The translations under genes and the position numbers were made by a program. Under the pieces are notes generated by a model that made no database searches, was not told where the DNA came from, and saw nothing but the letters and a program-made list of their open reading frames with translations. A stretch of 64,000 nucleotides of DNA from assembly GCA_004359435.1 (NCBI GenBank), contig PTET01000001.1, forward strand, positions 946,852 through 1,010,851, given 5' to 3'. This DNA comes from Flavobacteriaceae bacterium. Its GTDB lineage: Bacteria > Bacteroidota > Bacteroidia > Flavobacteriales > Weeksellaceae. This document shows, in pieces, positions 35,195 to 44,567 of the stretch. How positions within the stretch are numbered: position 1 is the stretch's first letter; every line of letters begins with the position of its first letter.

Positions 35195-36199
35195 TTAGGG
35201 TTGAATTGCAAATTCTAAAACGATGGGTTTGTGGTCCGAAAAGTTTCCTGGCTCAACGCTATATTTTTGAGCTAAAATTTTTTTCGATCCAAAAAAATAA
35301 TCGATCCGAAGTGGGAAATAGGGGGTTGAATAACTGGTTGAAAACCCTACACCTGCCTTTGGAAAGAGGTCTTGAAGATGATTGGAGATACTTAAATATT
35401 CACTGGAAAAGGGAACGGAATTTAAATCTCCACCCAAAATAACAGCAGCACTTTGGTCTTTGATGTGCGGCTCTAAAAGGCTTAGTTGGCCAGTGTGGTA
35501 TTCGAATCCTCTTTTGAGTTTCTTTAGAAGTTCCAACAATTCTTTTTTCAAAAGGTAGGGTTCTTTTAGGTGAAACCTTTGATCTTTCTGATCCAAATAA
35601 AACGGTTCTAAATAGGTGTTGATGATTTTAAGTCTTTGTCCATCTAGGTTTACCTCTGCATAACAGGCATGTCCGTTGGAGGTTTGGTCAAAAATTTCTG
35701 CCGATTTTTCAATCTTGTATTTGCTTAATATACAGACATATGGAAACTGAGCAATTTGGTAATCTAAATTTTGGGCCAAATCTTTGGCTTGTTCTTTTTT
35801 TACTTCTTGAAGCAGGATAAAATCTGGAGACTCTCTTTGGATTTTAAGCTTAAAAGGTTCCATGCCTTCTCTAAAATATCGGGTATTAAGGGAGAGAATT
35901 TTGTATGGGTTTTGCGCACTTTTTTTCTGCCATAGATTGAAGTGTACAAAACTTGTAAAGGGCTTGTAAAGACCGATGGAAAGAACAAGAAAAACAAGAA
36001 AAGTTTTGTATTTTTTTGAAACAAACCACAAAAGTAGAGATGCCAAATGGAGCGCTAAAAGAAGGGGTAGAAAAAGGGTGAATCCGCCCAAAATAGGTAG
36101 CTGAGCACCAGAAATTTGCGTATTTAGATAAGGCAAATAACACAAAACAACCAGCCAAAAATGTAACGCAAAACAAAAACCAACAAAAAACGTTTTCAT
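35195..36199 (-). CDS. Membrane-anchored endonuclease/exonuclease/phosphatase family protein
   Basis: An N-terminal region of about 85 residues with two to three hydrophobic segments precedes an EEP (DNase I-like) domain. Catalytic motifs are LQEVKKE (metal-binding Glu), INTYLEPF, GGDLNSVPFS (Asp/Asn) and FSDHKPIVLEF (Asp-His). The active site should face the periplasm if the usual topology holds. The substrate is unknown (nucleic acid, phosphoinositide-like or lipid phosphates are possible). It lies 1 nt from the rhomboid gene. Confidence 0.88.
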   Translation of the reverse strand: MKTFFVGFCFALHFWLVVLCYLPYLNTQISGAQLPILGGFTLFLPLLLALHLASLLLWFVSKKYKTFLVFLVLSIGLYKPFTSFVHFNLWQKKSAQNPYKILSLNTRYFREGMEPFKLKIQRESPDFILLQEVKKEQAKDLAQNLDYQIAQFPYVCILSKYKIEKSAEIFDQTSNGHACYAEVNLDGQRLKIINTYLEPFYLDQKDQRFHLKEPYLLKKELLELLKKLKRGFEYHTGQLSLLEPHIKDQSAAVILGGDLNSVPFSSEYLSISNHLQDLFPKAGVGFSTSYSTPYFPLRIDYFFGSKKILAQKYSVEPGNFSDHKPIVLEFAIQP

Positions 36200-36200
36200 T

Positions 36201-36953
36201 TTAATGGTTTTTATAGATTCTACTAAGGTTTATTCTGTACCAATACAAACCTAGAATTAATCCAAAAATAGCCCCGCCGATATGGGCAAAATGGGCAGTG
36301 TTGTCTGTGGCAGAATCTCTGATTCCAGCCAAGAAATCCCAAAGAAGCAGTAGTGGGATAAAATACTTGGCCTTGATAGGAAAGGGAAAAAACATCAGCA
36401 TAAGCTCAGAATTTGGATTTAAAAGCCCAAACACAACAAGCAAACCGTAAATAGCACCCGAAGCGCCCAGCATTGGCGATATAAAATGTCTGGCATACTC
36501 AACAGCTAAGGGTACTTGATTTTGAGGTAAAGAGCTAATTCGTCCTTGAATGTCTAAAACATTTTCTGCATTTTGTATGATGCTTTGAGGGTTTAAGCCC
36601 ATGGCGACAAGATTTTTTTCTAAACTTAGAATTTCGAAGTAATTCACAAAATTGAAAAGAAAGTAAGAGCCTAATCCAGCGACAAAATACAAAATGGTGA
36701 ATTTTTTTTCTCCCAGTTGTCTTTCAACGGTGCTGCCAAACATCCAAAGCGAAAACATATTGAAAAAGAAATGGGTAGTGCCTCCATGCAAAAACATATG
36801 GGTTAGAATTTGCTCGGGTCTAAAAAGTGGAGAAAGGGGATAGTATCCAGAGAAAATACGCTGAATGTTTTCCATCTCTAGCAAACCGGTTAACACAAAA
36901 AACAAACCGTTTAAAAGGAGTAATGCTTTGGTAATTCTAGGCAAAGAAATCAT
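36201..36953 (-). CDS. Rhomboid family intramembrane serine protease
   Basis: Six-helix rhomboid of 250 residues. The catalytic serine is in LGASGAIYGLL, the catalytic histidine in FAHIGGAIFGLILG, and the membrane-entry motif is THMFLHGGTTHFFFNMFSLWMFG. A loop of about 40 residues sits between TM helices 2 and 3 (NYFEILSL...SLPQNQVPLA), longer than in GlpG. The substrate is unknown. It lies between mutL and the EEP gene, as in other flavobacteria. Confidence 0.93.
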   Translation of the reverse strand: MISLPRITKALLLLNGLFFVLTGLLEMENIQRIFSGYYPLSPLFRPEQILTHMFLHGGTTHFFFNMFSLWMFGSTVERQLGEKKFTILYFVAGLGSYFLFNFVNYFEILSLEKNLVAMGLNPQSIIQNAENVLDIQGRISSLPQNQVPLAVEYARHFISPMLGASGAIYGLLVVFGLLNPNSELMLMFFPFPIKAKYFIPLLLLWDFLAGIRDSATDNTAHFAHIGGAIFGLILGLYWYRINLSRIYKNH

Positions 36954-36955
36954 AT

Positions 36956-38566
36956 TTAAGAGAGTTTGTTTTGAATATCTAAAAGGTCTAAAGTAGTAAA
37001 AATTGGCTTTCCAAATGGACTATAGGTGTAATCTTCTAGCTCAAAAAGAAGGCGAATGATTCTTATAATTTCACTATCATTCAGCTTGGTTCCATTTTTA
37101 ATTGCAGATGCTTTAGCAATGTTTTTGAGTAAATGGGTTTGTAGATCTAGGTTTTCAAATTCATCCCTGGAAGAAAAAATTTCTTCGAAAATCTTCGGTA
37201 CATTTTCAGCTTTAATTTCTACTGGTAAAGCAGATATTTCCAAACTAGTTTCATTCAAATTAAAATCAAACCCCAATGAAATTAGGTAAGGTTTTATCTC
37301 TTCAAAAATCGATAGATCGAGAGCGTTTAGTTCAATTTCTATCGGAAAAGCCAGTCTCTGGCTTAGACTGTTCTTTTCTAGGTTTTGTTTTAATTCTTCA
37401 AAAATAATTCTTTGGTGGGCTCGGTGCTGATTGATGAGCACCAAATGCTGGTTTTTTGGGGTAACCAAATATTTGTTTTGCCACTGAAATCCTTTGATTT
37501 GTTGGGTTTCTTGGTCTTGTTCCAAAAAGAAAGTTACCTCTGGGATTTGCTCGAAATCTAAACTTGGCGCAACATGAAACTGTCCTAGGGCATATTTTAT
37601 GGCTGAGCGAAGGATAGAAAAAACAGCAAAATCATCCTCGAATTTGATTTCCGTTTTGCTGGGATGTAAATTGATATCTATTTTAGAAGGATCAAGGGTA
37701 AGGTGCAAAAAGTAACTGGGATGGTAGCCTGATGGTAGAATGTTTTCGAAGGCTGAGGTTACCGCTTTGTGTAAATAAGGGCTTTTGATGAATCTTTGGT
37801 TGACCAAAAAGAATTGTTCGCCTCTATTTTTTTTTGCCACCAAGGGCTTGCCAATATAGCCTTCAACTTGAATGAGTTCTGTTTTTTCGGCTATCGGCAC
37901 TAGGCTTTTCTCCATTTTTACCCCAAAAATCTGTTTGATTCTATAGGCTAAATTTTGGTTGGCCAATGTCAAGATTTTGCTTTGGTTGTGGAAGAGATTC
38001 ATTTCAACCTCAGGAAAACTAAGGGCGACCCGATGAAATTCGTCCAAAATATGACGAAACTCGATGGCATCGGATTTTAAAAAGTTTCTTCTAGCTGGAA
38101 CATTATAAAACAGATTTTGCACTTGAATTTCGGTACCAACTTCGGCTGGAACTTCTGTGGTATGTATGATTTTTCCACCTTGATTTTCTATGCAAATACC
38201 ATGTTTGTCTTCTTTTCTTTTGGTGATGAGTTTCACTTGGCTAACGGCAGAAATTGCAGCCAAAGCCTCTCCTCTAAATCCGTTTGTGGTAATATGGAAA
38301 ATATCTTCAGTGGTTTTGATTTTTGAGGTAGCATGTCTTTCAAAGCAAAGATTTGCGTCTTCCTTAGACATTCCAAAACCGTTGTCGATGAGAATGATGT
38401 TTTGTTTTCCAGCCAAAAAAATATGCAGATCTAGCTTGGTTGCTCCAGCATCTATGGCGTTTTCTAAAAGTTCTTTCACCACCGAGCTGGGTCTTTGTAC
38501 CACTTCTCCCGCTGCAATTTGGTTGGCAACATTTTGGGGAAGAATGTGTATGCTATTTTGGCTCAT
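36956..38566 (-). CDS. mutL: DNA mismatch repair protein MutL
   Basis: GHKL ATPase that couples MutS to downstream repair. ATPase motifs: VVKELLENAIDAGAT, LIDNGFGM, ATSKI and GFRGEALAAISAV; the transducer domain ends INLHPSKTEIKF. The C-terminal dimerisation domain is recognisable (LINQHRAHQRIIFEEL, NGTKLNDSEIIRI). The linker between them is only about 35 residues (VAPSLDFEQIPEV... to KYLVTPKN), so the protein has 536 residues instead of about 600-640. Linkers vary naturally, but an in-frame loss as seen in other genes here is possible. Confidence 0.94.
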   Translation of the reverse strand: MSQNSIHILPQNVANQIAAGEVVQRPSSVVKELLENAIDAGATKLDLHIFLAGKQNIILIDNGFGMSKEDANLCFERHATSKIKTTEDIFHITTNGFRGEALAAISAVSQVKLITKRKEDKHGICIENQGGKIIHTTEVPAEVGTEIQVQNLFYNVPARRNFLKSDAIEFRHILDEFHRVALSFPEVEMNLFHNQSKILTLANQNLAYRIKQIFGVKMEKSLVPIAEKTELIQVEGYIGKPLVAKKNRGEQFFLVNQRFIKSPYLHKAVTSAFENILPSGYHPSYFLHLTLDPSKIDINLHPSKTEIKFEDDFAVFSILRSAIKYALGQFHVAPSLDFEQIPEVTFFLEQDQETQQIKGFQWQNKYLVTPKNQHLVLINQHRAHQRIIFEELKQNLEKNSLSQRLAFPIEIELNALDLSIFEEIKPYLISLGFDFNLNETSLEISALPVEIKAENVPKIFEEIFSSRDEFENLDLQTHLLKNIAKASAIKNGTKLNDSEIIRIIRLLFELEDYTYSPFGKPIFTTLDLLDIQNKLS

Positions 38567-38626
38567 CTATGATTTGTTTTCTTCAAACCTTAGAAGGGAT
38601 CGAAAAGTTTCAAGTAATTCCTTTTT

Positions 38627-39118
38627 TTACCAAGCATTGTCGGAGAAATGAATCATTTCAACGGCGGTAACAGCAGCTTCTACACCTTTGTTGCCGTGTT
38701 TTCCACCCGATCTATCTAGGGACTGTTGAAGGTTGTTGTCTGTGAGTACGCAAAAAATAACCGGAGTATCTTGGTTTACATTTAGGTCTTTTATGCCTTG
38801 GCTCACCGCGGAACAGACATAATCAAAATGGGCGGTTTCTCCTTTTATGACACTTCCAATAACAATTACAGCATCGTAATATTTGGACTCACAAAGTTTT
38901 TTGGCGCCAAAAATCAGCTCAAAACTACCTGGTACTGCAAAACATTTAACGTCATTAGATTCTACACCCAAGTCTACAAGGGTTTTTACAGCTCCTTTTT
39001 GTAGGTTCTGGGTGATTTGTGCATTCCAAGAAGAAACCACAAGGGCTACTTTCTTTCCTTTGGCCGATTTAATTTTGCTCTTATCGTAACTAGACAAGTG
39101 TACGCCCTGTGTTGCCAT
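38627..39118 (-). CDS. ribH: 6,7-dimethyl-8-ribityllumazine synthase
   Basis: Penultimate enzyme of riboflavin synthesis, forming icosahedral or pentameric assemblies. Motifs: VVSSWNAQITQNL, VPGSFELIFGAKKL, VIGSVIKGETAHFDYVC and FCVLTDNNLQQSLDRSGGKHGNKG with the substrate residues. The 163 residues are complete. It begins immediately after the remnant stop of the TPR gene. Confidence 0.97.
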   Translation of the reverse strand: MATQGVHLSSYDKSKIKSAKGKKVALVVSSWNAQITQNLQKGAVKTLVDLGVESNDVKCFAVPGSFELIFGAKKLCESKYYDAVIVIGSVIKGETAHFDYVCSAVSQGIKDLNVNQDTPVIFCVLTDNNLQQSLDRSGGKHGNKGVEAAVTAVEMIHFSDNAW

Positions 39119-39512
39119 TAATTTTTGCTTTGCTCTAGTAGTGTTTCTATCTCGGTAATAGCGCTAGACTCTGGGAATAAGTGGCTTTGTCGGCTGCTTT
39201 GGTACCTGCATATTCGCTGGCTATTTTGTTGAATCCATCGGTCACTCCTTTTTCTCCATTTAGGGCTTTGTCGAACTCTCCTTTAGAAAATGCTTCTTCA
39301 GCTGGGTAGAGTTTGCTTATAGCCTCTTGGTTGTTTTTTTCTTTTTGGTTTTTAAAATAAAACATAGCCATTACCCCAAGAACGACAAGCAAGACACCGC
39401 CAAGGATGAGTTTGCTGTATTTTTCTAGAATTTTTTCCCAAGTAGAAACCCCTTGGTTTAAGTTGTCTATTAGCTCTTCTGCAGAATTGGTTTGTTGGTT
39501 GTGTTTTGTCAT
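39119..39512 (-). pseudogene. Tetratricopeptide/YfgM-like membrane protein, internal deletion with frameshift
   Basis: Flavobacteria carry a TPR protein of about 250 residues directly upstream of ribH. Here the N-terminus is intact: a cytoplasmic segment, a membrane anchor (about 38-55, LILGGVLLVVLGVMAMFYF), then NQEAISKLYPAEEAFSKGEFDKALN and the start of the TPR region to AGTKAADKA. The ORF then closes after YSQSLALLPR, while another frame reads SSAITEIETLLEQSKN and stops at 39119, exactly before ribH, as an intact gene would. Around 110-120 residues are probably missing at about 39165-39175. The role is unknown; YfgM-type proteins are linked to the Sec/chaperone network. Confidence 0.75.
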
Positions 39513-39608
39513 GACTATTTTTTAGATAAACTAGGAAAGCAAAAATACATTTTTTATTCAAAACAAACGTTTTGTGTTCCATAGATTTCCAACTAGTTTG
39601 ATGTCGTT

Positions 39609-40373
39609 CTAACCTAAGTTTCTACCTTGGTTTAACATCGATTTTAATAGTTTGGATGAGAAAATAAAATCTTGAATTTCTGTGTTGCCAGCGTTTAAAA
39701 GACTTTGGTTTGAACCTTCCCAATGCAACTTCCCGGATTTTAGGTAAATAATTTTTTGCCCAATTTCTAGAACAGAATTCATATCATGGGTGTTGATAAT
39801 GGTTGTAGTGTTATAGGTCTTTGTGATTTTAAGCAGCAACTGGTCAATCAAAATAGAGGTAGAAGGATCTAGTCCAGAGTTGGGTTCGTCGCAAAACAAA
39901 TATTGAGGGTGATTTACAATGGCCCTAGCAATGGCGGCTCTTTTTTGCATTCCACCCGAGGTCTCAGATGGAAATTTGTCTCCTACGTGGGCCAAATCTA
40001 CTTGTTCTAATACCTCTTCTACCCTTTGTTTTTTTTCTGCTTTGCTCATGGTGGTATACATGTCTAGAGGGAAACCCACATTTTGTTTTACACTCATGTA
40101 ATCAAAAAGGGCACTTCCTTGGAAAACCATGCCTATTTTACTTCTAAGTGTGCTTTGGTCTTCTTCTTCCATTTGGGTAGAAAGCGTTTGGTCATAGTAT
40201 ATTTCTCCAGAAGTAGGAGGGTAAAGCCCAAGTAGACATTTTAGAAGTACAGTCTTACCCGATCCACTTTTCCCAATAATTAGGTTTACTTTTCCATGTT
40301 CGAACTCTGTGGATATGTCTTCTAAAATGGGCGAGTTTCCAAAAGATTTACAAAGGTTCTGGGTTTTAATCAT
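39609..40373 (-). CDS. ABC transporter ATP-binding protein, MlaF-like
   Basis: ATPase of the MlaFEDB/Mce-type lipid transport family. Walker A GKSGSGKTVLLK, signature ETSGGMQKRAAIARAI, Walker B YLFCDEPNSGLDP and H-loop INTHDMNSV; the SGGM(Q/R)KR signature and GLDP context are typical of MlaF. I start at the ATG at 40373 (MIKTQNL), which overlaps the mlaE-like stop by ATGA; the in-frame ATG at 40433 lies inside that gene. A substrate-binding MlaD/Mce gene is not adjacent. Confidence 0.9.
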   Translation of the reverse strand: MIKTQNLCKSFGNSPILEDISTEFEHGKVNLIIGKSGSGKTVLLKCLLGLYPPTSGEIYYDQTLSTQMEEEDQSTLRSKIGMVFQGSALFDYMSVKQNVGFPLDMYTTMSKAEKKQRVEEVLEQVDLAHVGDKFPSETSGGMQKRAAIARAIVNHPQYLFCDEPNSGLDPSTSILIDQLLLKITKTYNTTTIINTHDMNSVLEIGQKIIYLKSGKLHWEGSNQSLLNAGNTEIQDFIFSSKLLKSMLNQGRNLG

Positions 40374-41122
40374 TTTCCGAACATTAATTGGGTAATAAGA
40401 AGATTCAAAACAATAATGCTGATGCTGGTCCAAACCACAGAAAGATTGCTAGATTTTCCAACATCAATAGAACTTCCTTTGGTGTGATATCCAAAAAAAG
40501 AAGGAACCGTTACCATCATAAAAGCAAAAGCGACGGTTTTTAGATAACAGTATAAAAATTTAAAAGGTTCAAAGGCAGCACGCATGCCCACTACATAATC
40601 TTCTTGGGTCCAATTTCCAGAAATCTCACCCATCAAATATCCCCCAAGTGATCCACATAAAACACTAAGGGCTATCAGCAGCGGATTAAAAATTAGAGAA
40701 GCAATAATTTTAGGTAGAACCAAAAACGAAACAGAATTAATACCCATTACATCAAGGGCGTCAATTTGTTCGGTAACTTTCATTGTTCCAATGCTCGAGG
40801 CGATATAGGCGCCAATTTTTCCAGTTAAAATAAGTGAGATTAATGTAGGAGAAAGCTCTAGTACCATAAGAGAAAGGGTAGAGGTGCCTACCAAAGAAAT
40901 GGGTGTGGGTATGTTCCTGGTGGCTACAGAATCGTAAAAATGGATGGAGACTACCGCGCCGATAAAGAGCGAAATAAAGCCAACTAGCCCCACAGAGCTG
41001 TATCCTAAATTGTAGAATTCTCGAAGCAGTAACTTCTTGAACATGCTATTTTTTTTAGGTAGAGCAAATGCTCGGCCTAAAAAAAGTAAGTACTTACCAA
41101 TTTGACTAATTATCTCAATCAT
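40370..41122 (-). CDS. ABC transporter permease, MlaE-like
   Basis: Integral membrane permease of the MlaE family (250 residues, five to six hydrophobic segments), working with the ATPase gene that overlaps it. Family features are FVGFISLFIGAVVSIHFYDSV, the conserved ELSPTLISLILTGKIGAYIASSIGTMKVTEQIDALDVMGINS stretch (given here as positions about 90-132), and the C-terminal GYHTKGSSIDVGKSSN. It probably moves phospholipids between inner and outer membrane, inferred from the family. Confidence 0.92.
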   Translation of the reverse strand: MIEIISQIGKYLLFLGRAFALPKKNSMFKKLLLREFYNLGYSSVGLVGFISLFIGAVVSIHFYDSVATRNIPTPISLVGTSTLSLMVLELSPTLISLILTGKIGAYIASSIGTMKVTEQIDALDVMGINSVSFLVLPKIIASLIFNPLLIALSVLCGSLGGYLMGEISGNWTQEDYVVGMRAAFEPFKFLYCYLKTVAFAFMMVTVPSFFGYHTKGSSIDVGKSSNLSVVWTSISIIVLNLLITQLMFGK

Positions 41123-41148
41123 GTTGATAAAGTTAATCTATTTTCTTT

Positions 41149-41156
41149 TAAATTTG
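41149..41156 (+). promoter_or_regulatory. Candidate -7 element for the SprT-manC genes
   Basis: TAAATTTG fits the Bacteroidota -7 consensus. A GTTG at 41123-41126 lies 22 nt upstream. Transcription would begin within a few bases of the ATG at 41165, so the mRNA would be nearly leaderless. Confidence 0.35.
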
Positions 41157-41164
41157 ACCTCAGA

Positions 41165-41764
41165 ATGAACATCCAAGAAAAAATCAACGCACTTCCTTGT
41201 TCTGTTTTCCAAAAAAAATGGATCGAAAATTGGATAGGTCAAAGCCAGGTAGAGTTAAAACTTTCTAGAGATCGAAAAACAAAATTAGGGGATTATCGCC
41301 ACTGGCCTAAAAAAGGTTTAGACCAAATTTCGGTTAACGCAAACCTAGAGCCAGACTTCTTCTTTTTTACTTTAACCCACGAAATTGCCCACTATTTTTG
41401 CCGAAAAAAATATGGTCAAAGCATTAAGCCTCATGGAGTAGAGTGGAAGGCTTGTTTTGGCCAGATGATTGTAGAGAGTATTTCGGCCTACTCGCTCGAG
41501 AAAAGACCCCAGCTTTTGGTGTATTCACTTTCGCCAACCGCTACCCTTGGTGGTTCAAAAATTACCACAGAACTTTTCTTGAAAAAAACAGATCATGTAT
41601 ATTTGGAAGAAATCGCCTTTGGAGAAAGTTTTCGCCTAGGAACAAGAAACTTTCTGAAGGTAGAAAAGAGAAAATTACGGTATCTTTGTAAGGACAAAGA
41701 CAAAAACAAAATGTACCTGGTGGGCAAAAATGCCTTGGTAGAAAAAATAGAATATGACAGATAA
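41165..41764 (+). CDS. SprT-like zinc metalloprotease-fold protein
   Basis: A protein of 199 residues with the zinc-binding motif HEIAHYFCRKKYG followed by HGVEWKACFGQM, the HExxH...H layout of SprT/Spartan-like domains. Eukaryotic Spartan cleaves DNA-protein crosslinks; the bacterial role is not settled. The C-terminal third lacks the four-cysteine zinc ribbon of E. coli SprT. I start at the ATG at 41165 (MNIQEKI). The end overlaps manC by 11 nt. Confidence 0.88.
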   Translation: MNIQEKINALPCSVFQKKWIENWIGQSQVELKLSRDRKTKLGDYRHWPKKGLDQISVNANLEPDFFFFTLTHEIAHYFCRKKYGQSIKPHGVEWKACFGQMIVESISAYSLEKRPQLLVYSLSPTATLGGSKITTELFLKKTDHVYLEEIAFGESFRLGTRNFLKVEKRKLRYLCKDKDKNKMYLVGKNALVEKIEYDR

Positions 41765-42833
41765 GCAGAATTGTTATTGTGTGATTATGGCTGGAGGCGT
41801 GGGGACTCGATTTTGGCCCATGAGCTTAAATGCAAAACCCAAACAATTCCATGATATACTAGGAGTAGGAAAGTCTTTTTTGCAACAAACCTACCAAAGA
41901 GCATTGGATATTGTTCCCAAAGAAAATGTTTTGATTCTGGGATGTTTAGCACACAAAAAACTTATTTTAGAACAGTTGCCGGAACTTAATGAATCTCAGG
42001 TTGTTTTAGAGCCAACCGGTAGAGACACTGCACCGTGTAATTTATATGCAGCGATGAAAATTGCTCAAAAAAATCCCGATGCCTTGATGCTTATTTTGCC
42101 TTCAGATCATATGATTGAAGACCAAAAAGAATTTGTTAAAAATATAGACGCTGCACTTTCTTATGCAAAGAATCAGGATAGGCTCATTACCATTGGTATC
42201 AAACCTACCCATCCTAATACCGGTTATGGATATATACAATATGTTTTAGAAGACAAGGGAGAGCTGAAAAAAGTAAAGACTTTTACCGAAAAACCCACCT
42301 TAGAATTTGCAGAATCTTTCTTGGCCTCTGGAGATTTCTTATGGAATTCGGGAATGTTTGTTTGGTCTTGCAAAGCTATTTTGAAGGCCTATCAAAGCTT
42401 TTTGCCCTCGATGTATCAACAGTTAGAACAGGTTGATTTCAACACAGAAAATGAAGCTTCTCAAATTTTGGTGCAGTACGAAAAATTACAAAAAATCTCC
42501 ATCGATTATGGCATCATGGAAAACGCCGAAAACACCTATGTAATTCCTTCCGATTTTGGTTGGAGCGACATCGGAACATGGACAGCTCTTTATGATGTCT
42601 CTAAAAAGGATGTGGCAGAAAATGCAATTCTCTCCAAAAATGTTCGCGCATACAACCTAGAGCGAACCATAGTTAAAAACACCGAGAATAAATTGATGAT
42701 CATCGATGGGCTAGAAGATTATATCGTTGTCAATACAGATAGAGCGCTACTTATATGCCCTAAAAGCAAAGACCAAGAAATCAAGAATTACGTAAACGAT
42801 TTAAAGCTAAACAAACTAGAAGATTATGTTTGA
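41754..42833 (+). CDS. manC: Mannose-1-phosphate guanylyltransferase
   Basis: Makes GDP-mannose from mannose-1-phosphate and GTP for surface glycans. Nucleotidyltransferase motifs: VIMAGGVGTRFWPMS, KPKQFHDI, LEPTGRDTAPCN, LPSDHMIED, FTEKPTLEFAE, NSGMFVW, and DYGIMENAENTYVIPSDFGWSDIGTW. The 359 residues form the catalytic part only, without the isomerase domain of type II enzymes. Confidence 0.95.
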   Translation: MTDKQNCYCVIMAGGVGTRFWPMSLNAKPKQFHDILGVGKSFLQQTYQRALDIVPKENVLILGCLAHKKLILEQLPELNESQVVLEPTGRDTAPCNLYAAMKIAQKNPDALMLILPSDHMIEDQKEFVKNIDAALSYAKNQDRLITIGIKPTHPNTGYGYIQYVLEDKGELKKVKTFTEKPTLEFAESFLASGDFLWNSGMFVWSCKAILKAYQSFLPSMYQQLEQVDFNTENEASQILVQYEKLQKISIDYGIMENAENTYVIPSDFGWSDIGTWTALYDVSKKDVAENAILSKNVRAYNLERTIVKNTENKLMIIDGLEDYIVVNTDRALLICPKSKDQEIKNYVNDLKLNKLEDYV

Positions 42834-42893
42834 TTTTCTCAAAAAGCCAAACAAGTTAAAATTATGCCGTTCTTTGGTTAAACCCTAAAAAAA

Positions 42894-44513
42894 ATGGCTA
42901 AAATTCGAACTTTAGAAACCATTTCTCTGGAACAAACTCCTCTTGTTTCTCCTTTGCTAAAGAGTTATCTAAAGCAGGATAAAAATGTGTCTTCTTTGTT
43001 TGAAAAACCAGTAGGTTTGGATCAAATTTTAGCGCAAGCCCGAGTAAAAAAACAGCAATATTCTACCGGGCAAAGGAATTTGCTTTGTGAGGAAATTCAA
43101 AACACCTATCAAAACACATTGGGTTATTCGGCTTTTTCAAAGGCCCAAGAAGCAAATATTGCTTTGTTGAAGAGTCAAAACACCTTTACCATTACCACAG
43201 GACATCAGCTCAATCTGTTGGGAGGACCTATGTATTTTGTGTGTAAAATTCTGGAGGTAATCAAAATCTCTGAGCTGGCAAACCAAAATCAAGAGGGCTT
43301 TACTTTTGTACCTGTTTTTTGGCTAGCAAGTGAAGATCACGACTTTTTGGAAATCAACCATTTTTATGTTCAAGACAAAAAATATAGTTGGAATCAATCT
43401 TTTTCTGGTCCTGTAGGTAGACTTCCTTTGGATGGATTAGACAAAATCTTCAGTGATTTTTTAGATCAGAGTCCAAAAACCGATTTTTTTGAAGATTTAA
43501 AGCAAAAGATAACTACGTCTTATTTGTCTTCCAGAAATCTTTCTGAGGCAACTTTCAAATGGGTAAACGCACTTTTTTCTAGCTACGGCATATTGGTCAT
43601 TGAACCAGACAATCCAAGGTTAAAGCAAACTATGGTTCCCTATTTTCAAAAAGAAATTGTAGAGAACTTCACCTACAAAAACACCCAGAAAACCCTGGAA
43701 AATTTTCCAGTTAAACCTCAGGTAAACCCAAGAGAAATTAATCTTTTTTATCTGGGAAAAAACCTAAGGGAGAGAATTGTAAAGCTTCAAGATGGGAGAT
43801 TTCAGGTGCTAAATACCGATTTGTTTTTTTCTTTACATGAGCTCTTAAGAGAGATAGAGACTGCTCCAGAAAAATTTAGCCCGAATGTGCTTTTAAGGCC
43901 TTTGTATCAGGAGCTTGTTTTGCCAAATGTGATGTATGTAGGTGGAGGTGGAGAGATCGCCTATTGGTTAGAACTCAAAAAAGTTTTTGAGAGTCAGGAA
44001 ACTGCATTTCCGATTTTAAAACTTAGAAATTCACTTCAGCTGATTACCCAGAAACAAAACAAAAAGAGACAGGCTTTGGAATTAGATTTTGTAGATCTTT
44101 TTTTAGACCCAAGAAATAAAATCCAAGAAAAAGTAGAAAACGAGTCGGAATTGTTCAAAAAATTATCTTTTGCCAGTGAGAATTTACAAGGCTGGTTTGA
44201 TGAATTAGAAAAAGAGACCAAATCTGCAGGTGAGCAGTTTTACAAAATGTATTTGGCTCAGAGAAAAAAGCAAACCAAGGGATTAGAAAAGCTTCGCCAG
44301 AGAATGCTAAAAGTTGAATCTAAAAAACACCTAGAATTCCAAGAGAGAATTTCAGCTTTGTTAGAAGAAATCTATCCTAATCAGAAATTACAAGAGAGGT
44401 CCGAAAGTTTTTTGCTTTCCTATCTACACTATGGGGATGCATTTTTTAGTGCCTATTTGTCAAGCATCAAAGATCTTGGAAGTCGTCTGATTTTTTTAGA
44501 AACAGAAAATTAA
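42894..44513 (+). CDS. bshC: Bacillithiol biosynthesis cysteine-adding enzyme
   Basis: BshC adds cysteine to glucosaminyl-malate, the last step of bacillithiol synthesis. The Rossmann-like domain shows TTGHQLNLLGGPMYFVCKI, WLASEDHDFLEINHF and NVLLRPLYQELVLPNVMYVGGGGEIAYWLELK. A long coiled-coil helix follows (about 420-500, rich in Lys/Glu), the known dimerisation element. The 539 residues are full length. Some Bacteroidota do make this thiol, so the organism probably uses bacillithiol rather than glutathione. Confidence 0.94.
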   Translation: MAKIRTLETISLEQTPLVSPLLKSYLKQDKNVSSLFEKPVGLDQILAQARVKKQQYSTGQRNLLCEEIQNTYQNTLGYSAFSKAQEANIALLKSQNTFTITTGHQLNLLGGPMYFVCKILEVIKISELANQNQEGFTFVPVFWLASEDHDFLEINHFYVQDKKYSWNQSFSGPVGRLPLDGLDKIFSDFLDQSPKTDFFEDLKQKITTSYLSSRNLSEATFKWVNALFSSYGILVIEPDNPRLKQTMVPYFQKEIVENFTYKNTQKTLENFPVKPQVNPREINLFYLGKNLRERIVKLQDGRFQVLNTDLFFSLHELLREIETAPEKFSPNVLLRPLYQELVLPNVMYVGGGGEIAYWLELKKVFESQETAFPILKLRNSLQLITQKQNKKRQALELDFVDLFLDPRNKIQEKVENESELFKKLSFASENLQGWFDELEKETKSAGEQFYKMYLAQRKKQTKGLEKLRQRMLKVESKKHLEFQERISALLEEIYPNQKLQERSESFLLSYLHYGDAFFSAYLSSIKDLGSRLIFLETEN

Positions 44514-44536
44514 TATCAAAATTCTAAACAGAAACG

Positions 44537-44544
44537 TATCTTTG
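44537..44544 (+). promoter_or_regulatory. Candidate -7 element for the LysM protein
   Basis: TATCTTTG fits the Bacteroidota -7 consensus TAnnTTTG and lies 23 nt upstream of the ATG at 44568. No TTTG box at 19-21 nt upstream was seen. Confidence 0.4.
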
Positions 44545-44567
44545 CCCTTTAATTTACTTAAAAGCAC

